Shown: positions 53,586 through 63,404 of the stretch, in pieces
Position numbering within the stretch: the stretch's first letter is position 1
Layout: each line of letters starts with the position of its first letter
Assembly: GCA_965261645.1 (NCBI GenBank)
Contig: CBDHDJ010000003.1
Coordinates: 62,001-126,000, forward strand
Length of the DNA: 64,000 bases
From: CBDHDJ01 sp965261645
GTDB taxonomy: Bacteria > Pseudomonadota > Alphaproteobacteria > SHVV01
Direction: 5' to 3'
The notes under the pieces: generated by a model
Seen by the model: only the letters and a program-made list of their open reading frames with translations
The model's database searches: none
What the model was told of the DNA's origin: nothing
Position numbers and translations under genes: made by a program

Positions 53586-55937
53586 CAGCCCGTTGATTAA
53601 GTGGCTTTTTCCGGCTCTCACTCCCAGATGAGGAATGCGGCGGCGAAAGCCGTCTGGCCGCTTTGCGAGCCCCCCCGTGCCACCAGCATGGCCCCGGTGG
53701 GCGTGAGCAGAACGAAAATACCGCCATATCCGCCCGCCACGGCCTCCCGCGGGGTGCCGGCGCCGATGAGCTGGCGCATCAGTAACGATAGATTGTGGCC
53801 GGCGACGTGGAGCAGGTATCGCTTGTGCACATTCTCTCGCCCGCGCAGCCAGGTTCGTCGCATGCCGCCACGATCGAGGTTGTGGGCAAAGCAGCGCTCG
53901 ACGATCTCGGCGCGCAGCTTGAAGGCCTCGCGGGCGACCCCGGACTTGAGCCGCGCACGGTTATTGGTGACCGCGCGCCGCGCCGCCTCATCACCGTGCC
54001 AGCGCGAAAAGCCGGTCTGCTTGGGCGCCGCGATCCGGGTCTTCCAGGGACTGTCGTTCAGAGCCCTCAAGACCGCCCGTGAGTGATAACCTTTGTCGGC
54101 GACGCATTCGGCCGGGTCCTCCGATGTCGGTGCCGCATCCACCGCCTCGAGGTTTGCCTCGGCCTTCGCCAGGGTCTTGGAAAGCGTCGTGGTGTCGCCC
54201 TCATCGGCCGGGTGCAGCTCGGCCGCCACCACCGCGCCGGTGTCCAGATCCACCGCGTGCTCGGGCTTGTAGGCCAGATGCGTCGTGCCGTCCTTCATCT
54301 TGGCGATCTTGGCCTCGGGGTCGCTCTTCGAAACCCAATCCGTGTTGGAAAGCTTCTTGCCCTTGCGCTTCCGGTCCAGAGGCGCCAGGTCCTCGGCCGT
54401 GGGTGTCTCGACCCCGCTTTCCCGGGCCAGGCGCTCCAGCATCTCCCGGTAGCCTTCGCCGTTGTCGCGCCGCACGATGTTCCGCAGCGCCGCGTTGGCC
54501 TCCATGGTCGAGGCATCGACGCCGATGCGCTCGCCCTTGATCAGCCCCGCCTCGGCGATCAGCACCAGAACCCAGTCGAAGACCGCCGCGTGGACTTCAT
54601 GGGGCAGGCGCGTGCGGCTCCGTGACAGCCAGGAATGGTCCGGTACCCGATCACGGCTCCCCAGTCGCAGGAACGCCCGCAGCGAAAGCGCGTCCGAGCA
54701 GCGCCACTCCAGACCGCGCTCGCTGTCGATGCCCTCAAAGTAGCCCACCAGGTGCATCCGGAAATAGCGCCCGGGCAGCACCGAGGGGAGTTATGCCCGA
54801 TTTTGGGTGACGGCGTGATCAGGCGGCGGCGCGAGTTTTGGTTTCGTCGATCTGCATACCGTCTTTGAATCTCACACCTTCGATGACCTTGGGCAACTGA
54901 TTGTTTCCCATGAGCCGCCGCCAGGTCTTGCTGGCGGTGGTGATCAGCTTGAAGACCATGGCCAGAGTTGTCCCGTGAGACAAGCAGCCCTTGGTGCGCA
55001 CGGTGCGGTGGCGGACGGTAGCGAAGACGCTTTCGATTGGATTGGTCGTCCTGATATGCCGCCAGTGCTCGGCCGGGAAGTCGTAGAAGGCCAGCAAGGC
55101 GTCGCGGTCCTTTGTCAAGCAGGCGACGGCTTGGGGGTATTTGGCGTCGTACTTGGCGGCGAAAGTATTCATCGCCCTCTCGGCCTCGGCGCGGCCATCC
55201 GCCATCCAGATATCATGCAGGGCAGCTTTGGCGGCCGTTTGTCGCGACTTCGGCAGCTTGTTCAAGACATTGGCTGTCTTGTGGACCCAGCAGCGCTGGC
55301 GGCGGGTGTCGGGAAAGATCTCCTCCAGCGCCTTCCAGAAGCCCAGAGCGCCATCGCCGATGGCGAGCTCGGGACCAATCGTGAGCCCGCGCCCGCGCAG
55401 GCATGCCAGCAACTCACGCCAGCTCTGGGCGCTCTCTCGCACCCCCGCCTGGAAGCCCACGAGTTCCTTGCGTCCCTCCGGCGTGGCGCCGATGAGGACC
55501 AGAATGCATTGCTTCTCGTCCTCCAGCCGACCCTGGAGATAGATGCCATCGGCCCACATGTAGACGTAGCGTCGGGCCGACAGGTCGCGCCGGCGCCAGC
55601 GCTCGTGCTCGGCCTCCCACTCCGCCTTCAGGCGGCCGATCACCTGCGCCGACAAGCCAGAGGCGTCCTTGCCGAGCAACGCCTCCAGCGCCTCCTGGAA
55701 GTCCCCGCTGGATACGCCACGAAGGTAGAGCGTCGGCAAAACCGCATCCAGCGACCGCGTCCGCCGCGCGAAACGGGGCAGAATGGCCAACGTGAAACGG
55801 ATGCGCTCTCCTCCGACGCTGCCACGGTCCCGGACCTTCGGGCGCCGCACAGACACAGGACCAATGCCAGTCAGGATCGCCCGTTCCGGCCCGTGGCCAT
55901 GACGCACCAGGCGCCGGCGGCCGTCTTCGGTCTTCAG

Positions 55938-57589
55938 CCCGCATTTCCCACGTGACTGATCCATGTGATGCGGTCTTGGTCTGATTCTGGTATAAGAATC
56001 AGCGGCTTATATCAGGTGGAGGTGGCTCGGATGCGGAACCCGGAGGGTGAATCGGATCGCAGCCCACTTCGGCCCTGTTTCGACCGAAGGCTGAAGCTGG
56101 AGTTCCACGGTTCGCGGGTCACATCCGACGCCGGCCTGCTCGCCTACCGCGAACTCGACGATGCCCTGGGCCTGACCGTACTGGCGAGTGATGTCCTAGC
56201 TGACAGCAGGACCGGCAAGAACGGTTGGCACGGTGTCGTCGGTCTGCTTCGCCAATCCGTCTTTGGACGGCTCGCCGGATACGAGGATGTGAACGACGCC
56301 GACCGGCTCGGGCGCGATCCCGCGATGCGGTGGGTCGTCGGCGGCAAGGCTGTCGAGCGCGGCGGCGCATCGACCAGCCAGATGGGCCGGTTCGAGACTG
56401 AGTTGCTGACAATCGACGACAACCTCGCCACGCTCACCGCTCTTCCGGGAGTCTGGATCGACCGAGTGCATGCACGGAACCGGCTGAAGATCATCGTGCT
56501 CGACATGGACAGCTCCGTTAGCCCGACCCATGGCGAGCAGGAAGGCACGGCCTACAACGGCCATTTCGGCTGCACCTGCTATCATCCGCTGTTCGTGTTC
56601 AACCAGTTTGGCGATCTGGAGCGCTGCGCGCTTCGCCCCGGCAACGTGCACAGCGCCCACGAATGGCGCGACGTGCTCGAGCCGGTTGTCGCTCGTTATC
56701 GAGACAGGCTGCTTCGGCGCTACTTCCGAGGAGATGCTGCGTTTGCATTGCCCGGGATTTACGAGTTCCTCGAAGCCGAAGGCTTCAGGTACGCGATCCG
56801 CCTGCCGGCTAACAGAGTGCTCCAGGACAGCATCGGCCATCTGCTCAAGCGCCCCGTCGGCAGACCGCCCAAGGACGTGCGCCGGTATTACGCCAACTTC
56901 AGCTATCGGGCTGCCACTTGGACGAAGCCCCGTCGGGTCGTCGCCAAGGTCGAGTGGCATCCAGGTGAGCTGTACCCGCGCGTCTGCTTTATCGTGACCA
57001 ACCTCTCGCGCCGTGCTGAGCGCGTCGTCGCCTTTTACAATCAGCGCGGCACGGCGGAACAGCACATCAAGGAAGGCAAGAACGCCATCAAGTGGACCCG
57101 GCTGTCGTGCCGCAGGTTCGACCACAACGCCGTCCGGCTGCAGCTTCACGCGCTGGCCTACAACCTCGGTAATTTCATGCGCACCCTGGCGTTGCCCGAT
57201 GCCGTGGAACAGTGGTCACTGACCAGCCTACGGGAGAAGCTCATCAAGATCGGCGCGAAGATCGTCCGCCACGGGCGCTACGTCACGTTCCAGATGGCCG
57301 AGGTCGCCATCCCCCGTGACCTGTTCGCCGATATCCTGCGCCGCATCGACCGGCTCAGACCGAATCCAAGTCCGGCATGACCGTCGGCAGCCCGATCACC
57401 GCTGGCCGATCACGGAACCGGTGCGTCTCGAATGTCGTGTCGAACCCAATATCGGACGCCGCCAGGGCCCCCAGCCCCCTCTATCGCGCACGTGGCCAAC
57501 GCCGACCGTCAGCAGCAAGCGGCTTGCCAATCCGGAACGATTTTGGCACGCTTTCCCGCGTGGATCGGTTCCAACATGGGGAATCCCAG
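55938..57589 (+). mobile_element. IS1380-family insertion sequence, innermost of the nested set
   Basis: The element is 1,652 bp between copies of CTTCAG (55932-55937 and 57590-57595), the apparent target duplication. The ends CCCGCATTTCCCACGT and CTGGGATTCCCCATGT (read inward) form an imperfect inverted repeat. It contains one intact gene and reads opposite to the two elements around it. Confidence 0.88.
56031..57380 (+). CDS. IS1380-family transposase
   Basis: The protein has 449 residues. It has the IS1380 (DDE_Tnp_1) layout, with RRLKLEFHGSRVTSDAGLLA near the start. KIIVLDMDSSVSPTHGEQEG follows, then FRGDAAFALPGIYEFLE with a catalytic Asp. The C-terminal YNQRGTAEQHIKEGKNAIKW holds the catalytic Glu. 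The ATG at 56031 follows GGTGGAGG at 9 bp; an upstream GTG is also in frame. It is intact and may still be active. Confidence 0.9.
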   Translation: MRNPEGESDRSPLRPCFDRRLKLEFHGSRVTSDAGLLAYRELDDALGLTVLASDVLADSRTGKNGWHGVVGLLRQSVFGRLAGYEDVNDADRLGRDPAMRWVVGGKAVERGGASTSQMGRFETELLTIDDNLATLTALPGVWIDRVHARNRLKIIVLDMDSSVSPTHGEQEGTAYNGHFGCTCYHPLFVFNQFGDLERCALRPGNVHSAHEWRDVLEPVVARYRDRLLRRYFRGDAAFALPGIYEFLEAEGFRYAIRLPANRVLQDSIGHLLKRPVGRPPKDVRRYYANFSYRAATWTKPRRVVAKVEWHPGELYPRVCFIVTNLSRRAERVVAFYNQRGTAEQHIKEGKNAIKWTRLSCRRFDHNAVRLQLHALAYNLGNFMRTLALPDAVEQWSLTSLREKLIKIGAKIVRHGRYVTFQMAEVAIPRDLFADILRRIDRLRPNPSPA

Positions 57590-58088
57590 CTTCAGATGTT
57601 CATGCGCCGCCAGCACGGCGGCAACCTCCGCTTCAATGGCTCGTGCCAGGAGCTCGCGAGCTCCGGCGCGGAGTACTTCGGTCAGCGGATCGGCCGTCAC
57701 CCCTGGATGGTGCAGCGCGACAACACTATCTTCCGTCATGGCGTATCACTCCTTGCTTGGAGACCGGGAGGCTTCGTCACCCCCCACGATACGCCACCTC
57801 CTTCTCTCAGCCCGTCACCCACTCTCGGCCATAGCTCCACCGAGGGCGCGCCCATCCGGACCGCGTAATAAGGCCGGCAGCTCGCCTCGGCAAAGGCGTC
57901 GAAGCCGCCCTCGATCAGCACCGACTGCAAGCGGTCATAAAACACATGACCCGGAGAGTGCGGCATCTCCGACCAGCTCACCATCAGGTCCCCCTGACCA
58001 TCCTTCTGCCGTCCCATCGCCATCGGCAAATCCCCCTGCAAATCAGGGAACCAGAGAATCAGACGGCGCCGACTTAATCAACGGGCTG

Positions 58089-58505
58089 ATAGGACGGATC
58101 ACCCGCCAGCCCGACGCCCGACAGAATCGCATCCTCGATCACGCGCACGTCGCCGTCGCGGGACTCCTTGACGGCCCGAAACTCAACACTCAATCCAGTG
58201 GTTTTGCCGGCCCTGATTTCTTCGAGCGCACGATCAGCGGCAGGGATCGGCGGCAACTCCGCCATCAGCTCAAGCGCATCGTCGCCGCCGGCCAGATCGA
58301 GCCCGCCGTTGGGCATGTACGCAATAACGCGCTCGCGGTCGTGGTTGAGGTCCAGGTGCACGACGTCGGCCATGCGGATCGCGCCGGGCGCAAACCGCTC
58401 TTTGTGCGACGGCGAGACTTCGCCATAGCGCATGACGGTGCCGGTGAGCTTGCGGCCTTCAACTCGGATTTCGCCGAGCGCCGCGCGGCGTTCGACTCCC
58501 GCCAT
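58089..58505 (-). pseudogene. HK97-family prohead protease, truncated by IS copy 2
   Basis: The gene starts at 58505 (MAGVERRAALGEIRVEGRKL) and keeps the catalytic histidine in LDLNHDRERVIAYM and the serine in KTTGLSVEFRAV. After DAILSGVGLAGDPSY it runs into the IS at 58088, so the C-terminal tail is lost. The protease normally processes the scaffold domain of the capsid protein. It starts 1 bp after the stop of the capsid gene, which is the reverse of the common protease-capsid order. Confidence 0.82.
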
Positions 58506-58859
58506 GTCAGGTCACAAACTTGATACGCGCGAAGTTGGAAGCCCTGGGCAGGCCGAAGTCCCAAAGCCAGCAAAGCGTCAGGTGGACGGTGCCCTTCGCC
58601 GCGTCGGTGTACGGGTCGCGAATCAACTCGCCCGCTTCCCAAACGGCCGCGACGCCCGCGCCGTCAATCCCCATGCGCCGCCCGATAAACGCGCCGAATG
58701 TGTTGTTGGTCGTGGCGTCCTGGATGCTTCCGCGCGCCGACCACGACAGCCCGGCCACGCGAAGGAACGCCGCGAGCGTCTGGTTGTTGGTTGCGGTCGT
58801 CACGTTGATAATCGTGTTTTCCCAAAGGCGATAGGCGCCCACGGTCGCGACCACGTTAA

Positions 58860-60303
58860 CAGCCCGTTGATTAAGTCGGCGCCGTCTGATTCTCTGGTTC
58901 CCTGATTTGCAGGGGGATTTGCCGATGGCGATGGGACGGCAGAAGGATGGTCAGGGGGACCTGATGGTGAGCTGGTCGGAGATGCCGCGCTCTCCGGGTC
59001 ATGTGTTTTATGACCGCTTGCAGTCGGTGCTGATCGCGGGCGGCTTCGACGCCTTTGCCGAGGCGAGCTGCCGGCCTTATTACGCGGTCAGGATGGGCGC
59101 GCCCTCGGTGCCGCCCGGGCGCTATTTCCGGATGCACCTGGTGGGCTACTTTGAGGGCATCGACAGCGAGCGCGGTCTGGAGTGGCGCTGCTCGGACTCG
59201 CTTTCGCTGCGGGCGTTCCTGCGACTGGGGAGCCGTGATCGGGTACCGGACCATTCCTGGCTGTCACGGAGCCGCACGCGCCTGCCCCATGAAGTCCACG
59301 CGGCGGTCTTCGACTGGGTTCTGGTGCTGATCGCCGAGGCGGGGCTGATCAAGGGCGAGCGCATCGGCGTCGATGCCTCGACCATGGAGGCCAACGCGGC
59401 GCTGCGAAACATCGTGCGGCGCGACAACGGCGAAGGCTACCGGGAGATGCTGGAGCGCCTGGCCCGGGAAAGCGGGGTCGAGACACCCACGGCCGAGGAC
59501 CTGGCGCGTCTGGACCGGAAGCGCAAGGGCAAGAAGCTTTCCAACACAGATTGGGTTTCGAAGAGCGACCCCGAGGCCAAGATCACCAAGATGAAGGACG
59601 GCACGACGCATCTGGCCTATAAGCCCGAGCACGCGGTGGATCTGGACACCGGCGCGGTGGTGGCGGCCGAGCTGCACCCGGCCGATGAGGGCGACACCAC
59701 GACGCTTTCCAAGACCCTGGCGAAGGCCGAGGCAAACCTCGATGCGGTGGATGCGGCACCGACGTCGGAGGACCCGGCCGAATGCGTCGCCGACAAAGGT
59801 TATCACTCACGGGCAGTCTTGAGGGCTCTGAACGACAGTCCCTGGAAGACCCGGATCGCGGCGCCCAAGCAGACCGGCTTTTCGCGCTGGCACGGTGATG
59901 AGGCGGCGCGGCGCGCGGTCACCAATAACCGTGCGCGGCTCAAGTCCGGGGTCGCCCGCGAGGCCTTCAAGCTGCGCGCCGAGATCGTCGAGCGCTGCTT
60001 TGCCCACAACCTCGATCGTGGCGGCATGCGACGAACCTGGCTGCGCGGGCGAGAGAATGTGCACAAGCGATACCTGCTCCACGTCGCCGGCCACAATCTA
60101 TCGTTACTGATGCGCCAGCTCATCGGCGCCGGCACCCCGCGGGAGGCCGTGGCGGGCGGATATGGCGGTATTTTCGTTCTGCTCACGCCCACCGGGGCCA
60201 TGCTGGTGGCACGGGGGGGCTCGCAAAGCGGCCAGACGGCTTTCGCCGCCGCATTCCTCATCTGGGAGTGAGAGCCGGAAAAAGCCACTTAATCAACGGG
60301 CTG
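58860..60303 (+). mobile_element. IS1182-family insertion sequence, copy 3 (intact)
   Basis: The element is 1,444 bp with the same 17-bp inverted repeats and a clean TTAA duplication (58856-58859 and 60304-60307). It has inserted in the major capsid gene. Its orientation is opposite to copies 1 and 2. Confidence 0.94.
58925..60271 (+). CDS. IS1182-family transposase, copy 3
   Basis: The protein has 448 residues, with the same start (MAMGRQKDG) and DDE residues Asp150, Asp290 and Glu353/356 as copy 1. It differs from copy 1 at a handful of positions (for example LIAGGFDAF for LIEGGFDAF, LARLDRKRKG for LAPLDRKRKG, KITKMK for KIAKMK and ANLDAV for ANLEAV), so it is the most divergent intact copy here. 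The frame is open throughout. Confidence 0.92.
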   Translation: MAMGRQKDGQGDLMVSWSEMPRSPGHVFYDRLQSVLIAGGFDAFAEASCRPYYAVRMGAPSVPPGRYFRMHLVGYFEGIDSERGLEWRCSDSLSLRAFLRLGSRDRVPDHSWLSRSRTRLPHEVHAAVFDWVLVLIAEAGLIKGERIGVDASTMEANAALRNIVRRDNGEGYREMLERLARESGVETPTAEDLARLDRKRKGKKLSNTDWVSKSDPEAKITKMKDGTTHLAYKPEHAVDLDTGAVVAAELHPADEGDTTTLSKTLAKAEANLDAVDAAPTSEDPAECVADKGYHSRAVLRALNDSPWKTRIAAPKQTGFSRWHGDEAARRAVTNNRARLKSGVAREAFKLRAEIVERCFAHNLDRGGMRRTWLRGRENVHKRYLLHVAGHNLSLLMRQLIGAGTPREAVAGGYGGIFVLLTPTGAMLVARGGSQSGQTAFAAAFLIWE

Positions 60304-61304
60304 TTAAGGTCCGACAGCATCCCGGCGTGGATGCCGTCAACAAGATTGGTGAACGCCGTCAAAGTCTCCGGCCCCTTGATTTTGTTCGCCTGCGTCAGCG
60401 TGGTTTCGGTGAGGTTGGCCGCCGTCGTGAGCCCGACGATATCGCCCGCGTTCGGATTCGCCCCGGAGTCGCCAATGAAGATCGCCCGGTCGATGCCCTC
60501 GGTCAGCGCCATGCGGAGATCGCGCGTGAGCGCCGACTCCAAGCCGGGGATGCGGGCAGTATCCTCGATGCTGAATTTGAGGGTGGCGGCGTTACGCTTG
60601 GGCTTGAGTTCCGTCACGCCAACCGTCCAGGCGGTATCGGCCGCCGCTTGGTCTTTTCCGCGCTGCGCGGCGGCAGCGCCGGCCGTGGTGACGGGGAAAC
60701 TGGCGGCGCCGACAGGTACGCTTTCCATCGTGACGCCAAGCCGCATGGCGGCGGTTTCGGCGAACAGGCGATCCAACCAGCGGCGCGGCATGGTTTGGGT
60801 ATCGACGGCGGTAACGGCGCGATCCTCGGCGCGCTGTTCGGGCGGCGCGAGCAGCTCGAGCGGAAAGCGGTTGCCCGCGATCCCGAGCGCGGCGTTGAAT
60901 TCGGCTTCCGGGCCGGTCGCCGCGCGCTGTTCGATTGCGGCGGCAACGTAGCTTCCGAGCTTGACCTTGCTGCGGAGTTCAAGCCGCTCCCGGTCCTCGT
61001 GTCGCCTTCAGGCTGCCGGGCATCGGCACCGGCGGTGCGCTGTTCGGCTTCCTCGGTATCGACGGCGGTTAGAGCGGCCCGCACTTGGCGCTCAAGGTCC
61101 GGCGTGCCTTGCTCGATTGTGTCGAGTTCGGCGCGGGTTTCGTCCGTCAGGGTATCGGCAACGGCCAGCTCTGCCATGCGCTGGCGCTCCTTTGATGCCC
61201 GGTCTCGCAGCTCGCGCAAGCGCTTCTGTGCATCGGTCATGGGGTCTGTCCGTTCCTTGGGTTAAGAGTGCCTGCCCAAATAATGGGCAAACTCGCGTTT
61301 GTGC

Positions 61305-61589
61305 TCAAGATTTAATCACTTCCGCCGTGAGAGCACGCCATGCCCGCGCCTTCGGTCCCGGCTCCCTGGTGTTCTCCCGGCGCGTTTTCTCGATGTGGCA
61401 GGAGCGGCACAGCACTTGAAGGTTTTGCCGGTCCCACGCCTGCCCGCCGCGTTGCAGCGGTCGCACGTGGTCCACTTCGTTGCCGTATCGGCCGCACGTC
61501 GCGCACGTCCAGTTGGCGGCGTCCAGCACGGCCCGGCGTAGCGCCTTCCAACGGCGTGTGCGGAATAGCGGGAGGTGGCGCCGGCTCAT
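61305..61589 (-). CDS. HNH endonuclease, phage type
   Basis: The protein has 94 residues from the ATG at 61589 (MSRRHLPLFRTRRWKALRR). The zinc and catalytic pattern is CATCGRYGNEVDHVRPL followed by NLQVLCRSCHIEKTRREN (C-x2-C, DH, N, C-x2-CH). In HK97-type phages such proteins assist terminase at packaging sites. It overlaps the terminase stop by 3 bp and appears intact. The 64-bp gap before the capsid gene holds nothing notable. Confidence 0.85.
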   Translation of the reverse strand: MSRRHLPLFRTRRWKALRRAVLDAANWTCATCGRYGNEVDHVRPLQRGGQAWDRQNLQVLCRSCHIEKTRRENTREPGPKARAWRALTAEVIKS

Positions 61590-63081
61590 CCGACAAGCGC
61601 ATGGCGGCGTCGGCGCGGTGGCGGCGCTGTGGCGCGGCAAGCGCCCGCCGCAACGGCCAGGATCGCGGCGGCAGCAGCGTCGTCCCTCGCGGTCGAGCGG
61701 CGCCCGCCCTCGGCGCGTTTGGCGAGCTTGGCGTTGCCGGCCGGGTCCATGAGCACGCGAGCCTCGCCCATGGCATAGCGCAGCAGCTTGGTAGGTTTCG
61801 GCGTCACCTTGCCTTCCAGGATCGAGCAGCGGAAACCGCGCACGTCCTCGGCGCCGTCCTTCCATCCCATGCCCCGTATTTCAAGCGCGGCGGGTGGCAC
61901 GCCGGCAGCGTCGAGCGCGTCACGCATTTCGGCCTTGCGCCACCTATCAGCGGCGATCACGGCGGGACGGCCGAAGCGCGTCAGCGCCTCCGTCAAGAGT
62001 CCGTCCAGGTCCACGGCCCGTTGTCCCGTTTGGATCAGCTCGCCGCGCGTTTGTGTCTCGACATACAAACCGCCGACGCCGTCACGCAAGCCGCGCTCGG
62101 CCAGGGGAGGATCGAGCGGGAAGGCGGCGACGGTCTCTAGGCGTCCGGTCGCCGGCCAGTAGGCGGCGATTGCCGACATGGCGGCGCTGGTCCCGAGGTC
62201 GCAGCCCCACACACACGGCCCGGTCCGGCCGGCGTCGCCCTCGATCCGCGCCCACGTCCCGGCCTCGACCAGCACGGCCTCGGCAACTTCCGACGTTCCA
62301 CCGTTCAAGCGGAGCGCCCGGAATTCATGCAGCACGCTCGGGTCGGTCTTGGCGTGGCCGGCCTCGGTGCGGATAACCGCTTCAAGGTCCGGCAGATGCT
62401 CGAGACTCGGGTTTGCCCGCTTCCAGGTCCGGCGCTGGAACGGTGGATCGTCCGGCGCCGCGTTGTGGCATTGCGCGTAGTCGGCGGTCCCGGCCAGCAT
62501 CTTGGCGAACCAATGTTCGGCGCTTGCCGGGCGGGTGCCGAGTGCGATCAGCCGGGCGCCCGGTTGCTTCCCCATGGACGTGCGGAGCGCCACCAGCATC
62601 CGGTCGCCGGTATGGGTCGGCCATTGCGCCGGCTCGTCCGCAAGGATCAGGGACGGCGCGAGACCGTGCGCCCGCTTCGGATCGCTCCCGAGCGCCCGCA
62701 CGCTCGCCCCGGTTTCCTTGTCCTCGATCCGGGATAGTTGGCCGGTCTGCCAAAACCTATATCGCTTTCGGTCCCGTAGCTTGTCGCCCATGAATGCAAC
62801 AACGTGGTCAAACGCGATGCACGCTTGCGCGAATGACGACGCCACGATGATCGTCTCGCCCCTCGGGACCATGAGCGGCCCGTCGAGCGCGGCGCACGCA
62901 ACGCCCGCCACCAGGACGGTTTTCCCGTTCCCTCGGGCGACGCTCAAGGCCGCCGTCGTGCGGCCCGGCGGAACGCCCCGGCGATAAACTTCCGTTGCCA
63001 GGTGAGCGCGGTAAGCCTCTCGCCAGCACGCCGGCCTTGGGTGACGGTCAAGCCGCCGAGGTAGTCAGTCAGGAGCTTCAA
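61586..63081 (-). pseudogene. Phage terminase large subunit with a frameshift
   Basis: The first part from a TTG at 63081 (LKLLTDYLGGLTVTQGRRAG, LTWQRKFIAGAF) stops after 45 codons. The rest is in another frame: RTTAALSVARGNGKTVLVAG with the Walker A-like loop, LILADEPAQW as Walker B, and VWGCDLGTSAAMSA beginning the nuclease domain. One missing base near 62966-62972 would restore FRPGRTTAALSV. No slippery heptamer is visible, so this looks like decay rather than programmed shifting. The remaining ORF alone would lack the N-terminus. Confidence 0.85.
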
Positions 63082-63155
63082 ATTCGAGCCCTCAAAAGAA
63101 CGCCCTGCCTCCCCCCAACCGAAGGTCGCACGTCAGAAAAAACAGGCCGGTGCCA

Positions 63156-63356
63156 TCATTTAACGCGAGTCGGTGCAGGTGGCATCTGACCGCGTGCCCG
63201 ACAGTCCGTCATGTAGGCGAACGCCGCTTCGAGGCAGGCCCGGAATTCATCAATGGGCGGGTCCATGTCCTTCTGAGCGCACACGTTGCGCCACCACTCG
63301 GCGACTTTCCCCATTGTGTACGTCTCCTTGTCCGTCATGGGTGCGGGCTCGGTCAT
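63156..63356 (-). CDS. Small prophage protein of unknown function
   Basis: The protein has 66 residues. AGGGAGGAT lies about 7 bp before the ATG at 63356. It runs MTEPAPMTDKETYTMGKVAE to ARGQMPPAPTRVK and includes a short helical region with Trp-Trp and two cysteines. I do not recognise it. It is upstream of the terminase, where a small terminase subunit would be expected, but it is shorter than typical ones and shows no DNA-binding helix-turn-helix. The gene upstream is cut off by IS copy 4. Confidence 0.6.
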   Translation of the reverse strand: MTEPAPMTDKETYTMGKVAEWWRNVCAQKDMDPPIDEFRACLEAAFAYMTDCRARGQMPPAPTRVK

Positions 63357-63404
63357 CGTCTTATCCTCCCTGTTGGTTGGCCCGGCGCGCATTTTGGCCC
63401 TTAA

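Larger units (their letters stand above)
54819..57739 (-). pseudogene. IS256-family transposase, split by an IS1380-family element
   Basis: The first 50 or so codons (MTEDSVVALHHPGVTADPLT to VLAAHEHLK) begin at 57739. After the IS1380 insertion the gene continues with TEDGRRRLVRHGHGPER and the Mutator-type core, including MWADGIYLQGRLED, AIGDGALGFWKALEEIFPD and CWVHKTANVLNKLPK, to the stop at 54819. Removal of the insert plus one 6-bp CTTCAG rejoins the two parts in frame. Confidence 0.92.
54788..57837 (-). mobile_element. IS256-family insertion sequence inside IS1182 copy 2, itself interrupted
   Basis: The termini are GAGTTATGCCCG on the left and the inverse of GAGCTATGGCCG on the right, with a shared inner TGGGTGACGG. 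The 9-bp target duplication CACCGAGGG is at 54779-54787 and 57838-57846. Without the IS1380 insert the element is 1,392 bp, the normal IS256 size. Confidence 0.92.
53618..58023 (-). pseudogene. IS1182-family transposase, copy 2, interrupted
   Basis: The N-terminal part runs from the ATG at 58023 to RMGAPSV, then the IS256-type insert intervenes, and the rest resumes at 54781 (LPGRYFRMHLVGYF) to the stop at 53618. Removing the insert with one 9-bp duplication CACCGAGGG restores one frame. It shares a few substitutions with no other copy (VLPGRYF, SDALSL). Confidence 0.9.
53586..58088 (-). mobile_element. IS1182-family insertion sequence, copy 2, containing nested IS elements
   Basis: The outer boundaries carry the 17-bp repeats CAGCCCGTTGATTAAGT in inverted orientation. 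Subtracting the 3,050-bp insert and its 9-bp duplication leaves exactly 1,444 bp, the size of the intact copies. Flanks differ: TTAA on the left and ATAG on the right. The left flank lies in a plus-strand gene next to int and the right flank in the protease gene, so the DNA once between them is missing. Confidence 0.93.
58507..61240 (-). pseudogene. HK97-type major capsid protein, frameshifted and split by IS copy 3
   Basis: The N-terminal helical scaffold domain (MTDAQKRLRELRDRASKERQ) begins at 61240. A one-base loss near 60999-61002 shifts the frame; the continuation LELRSKVKLGSYVAAAIEQ and RLGVTMESVPVGAASFP follows in the next frame to DGIHAGMLSDL. The IS occupies 58860-60303. Removing it with one TTAA restores the join to NVVATVGAYRLWENT and the stop at 58507. 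The joined protein is clearly a capsid fold (ELKPKRNAATLKFSIED). Confidence 0.88.

Noticed and set aside
61586..63081. Programmed frameshifting in the terminase gene
   Set aside because: No slippery heptamer or following pseudoknot is visible, and the prophage has other disabling changes.
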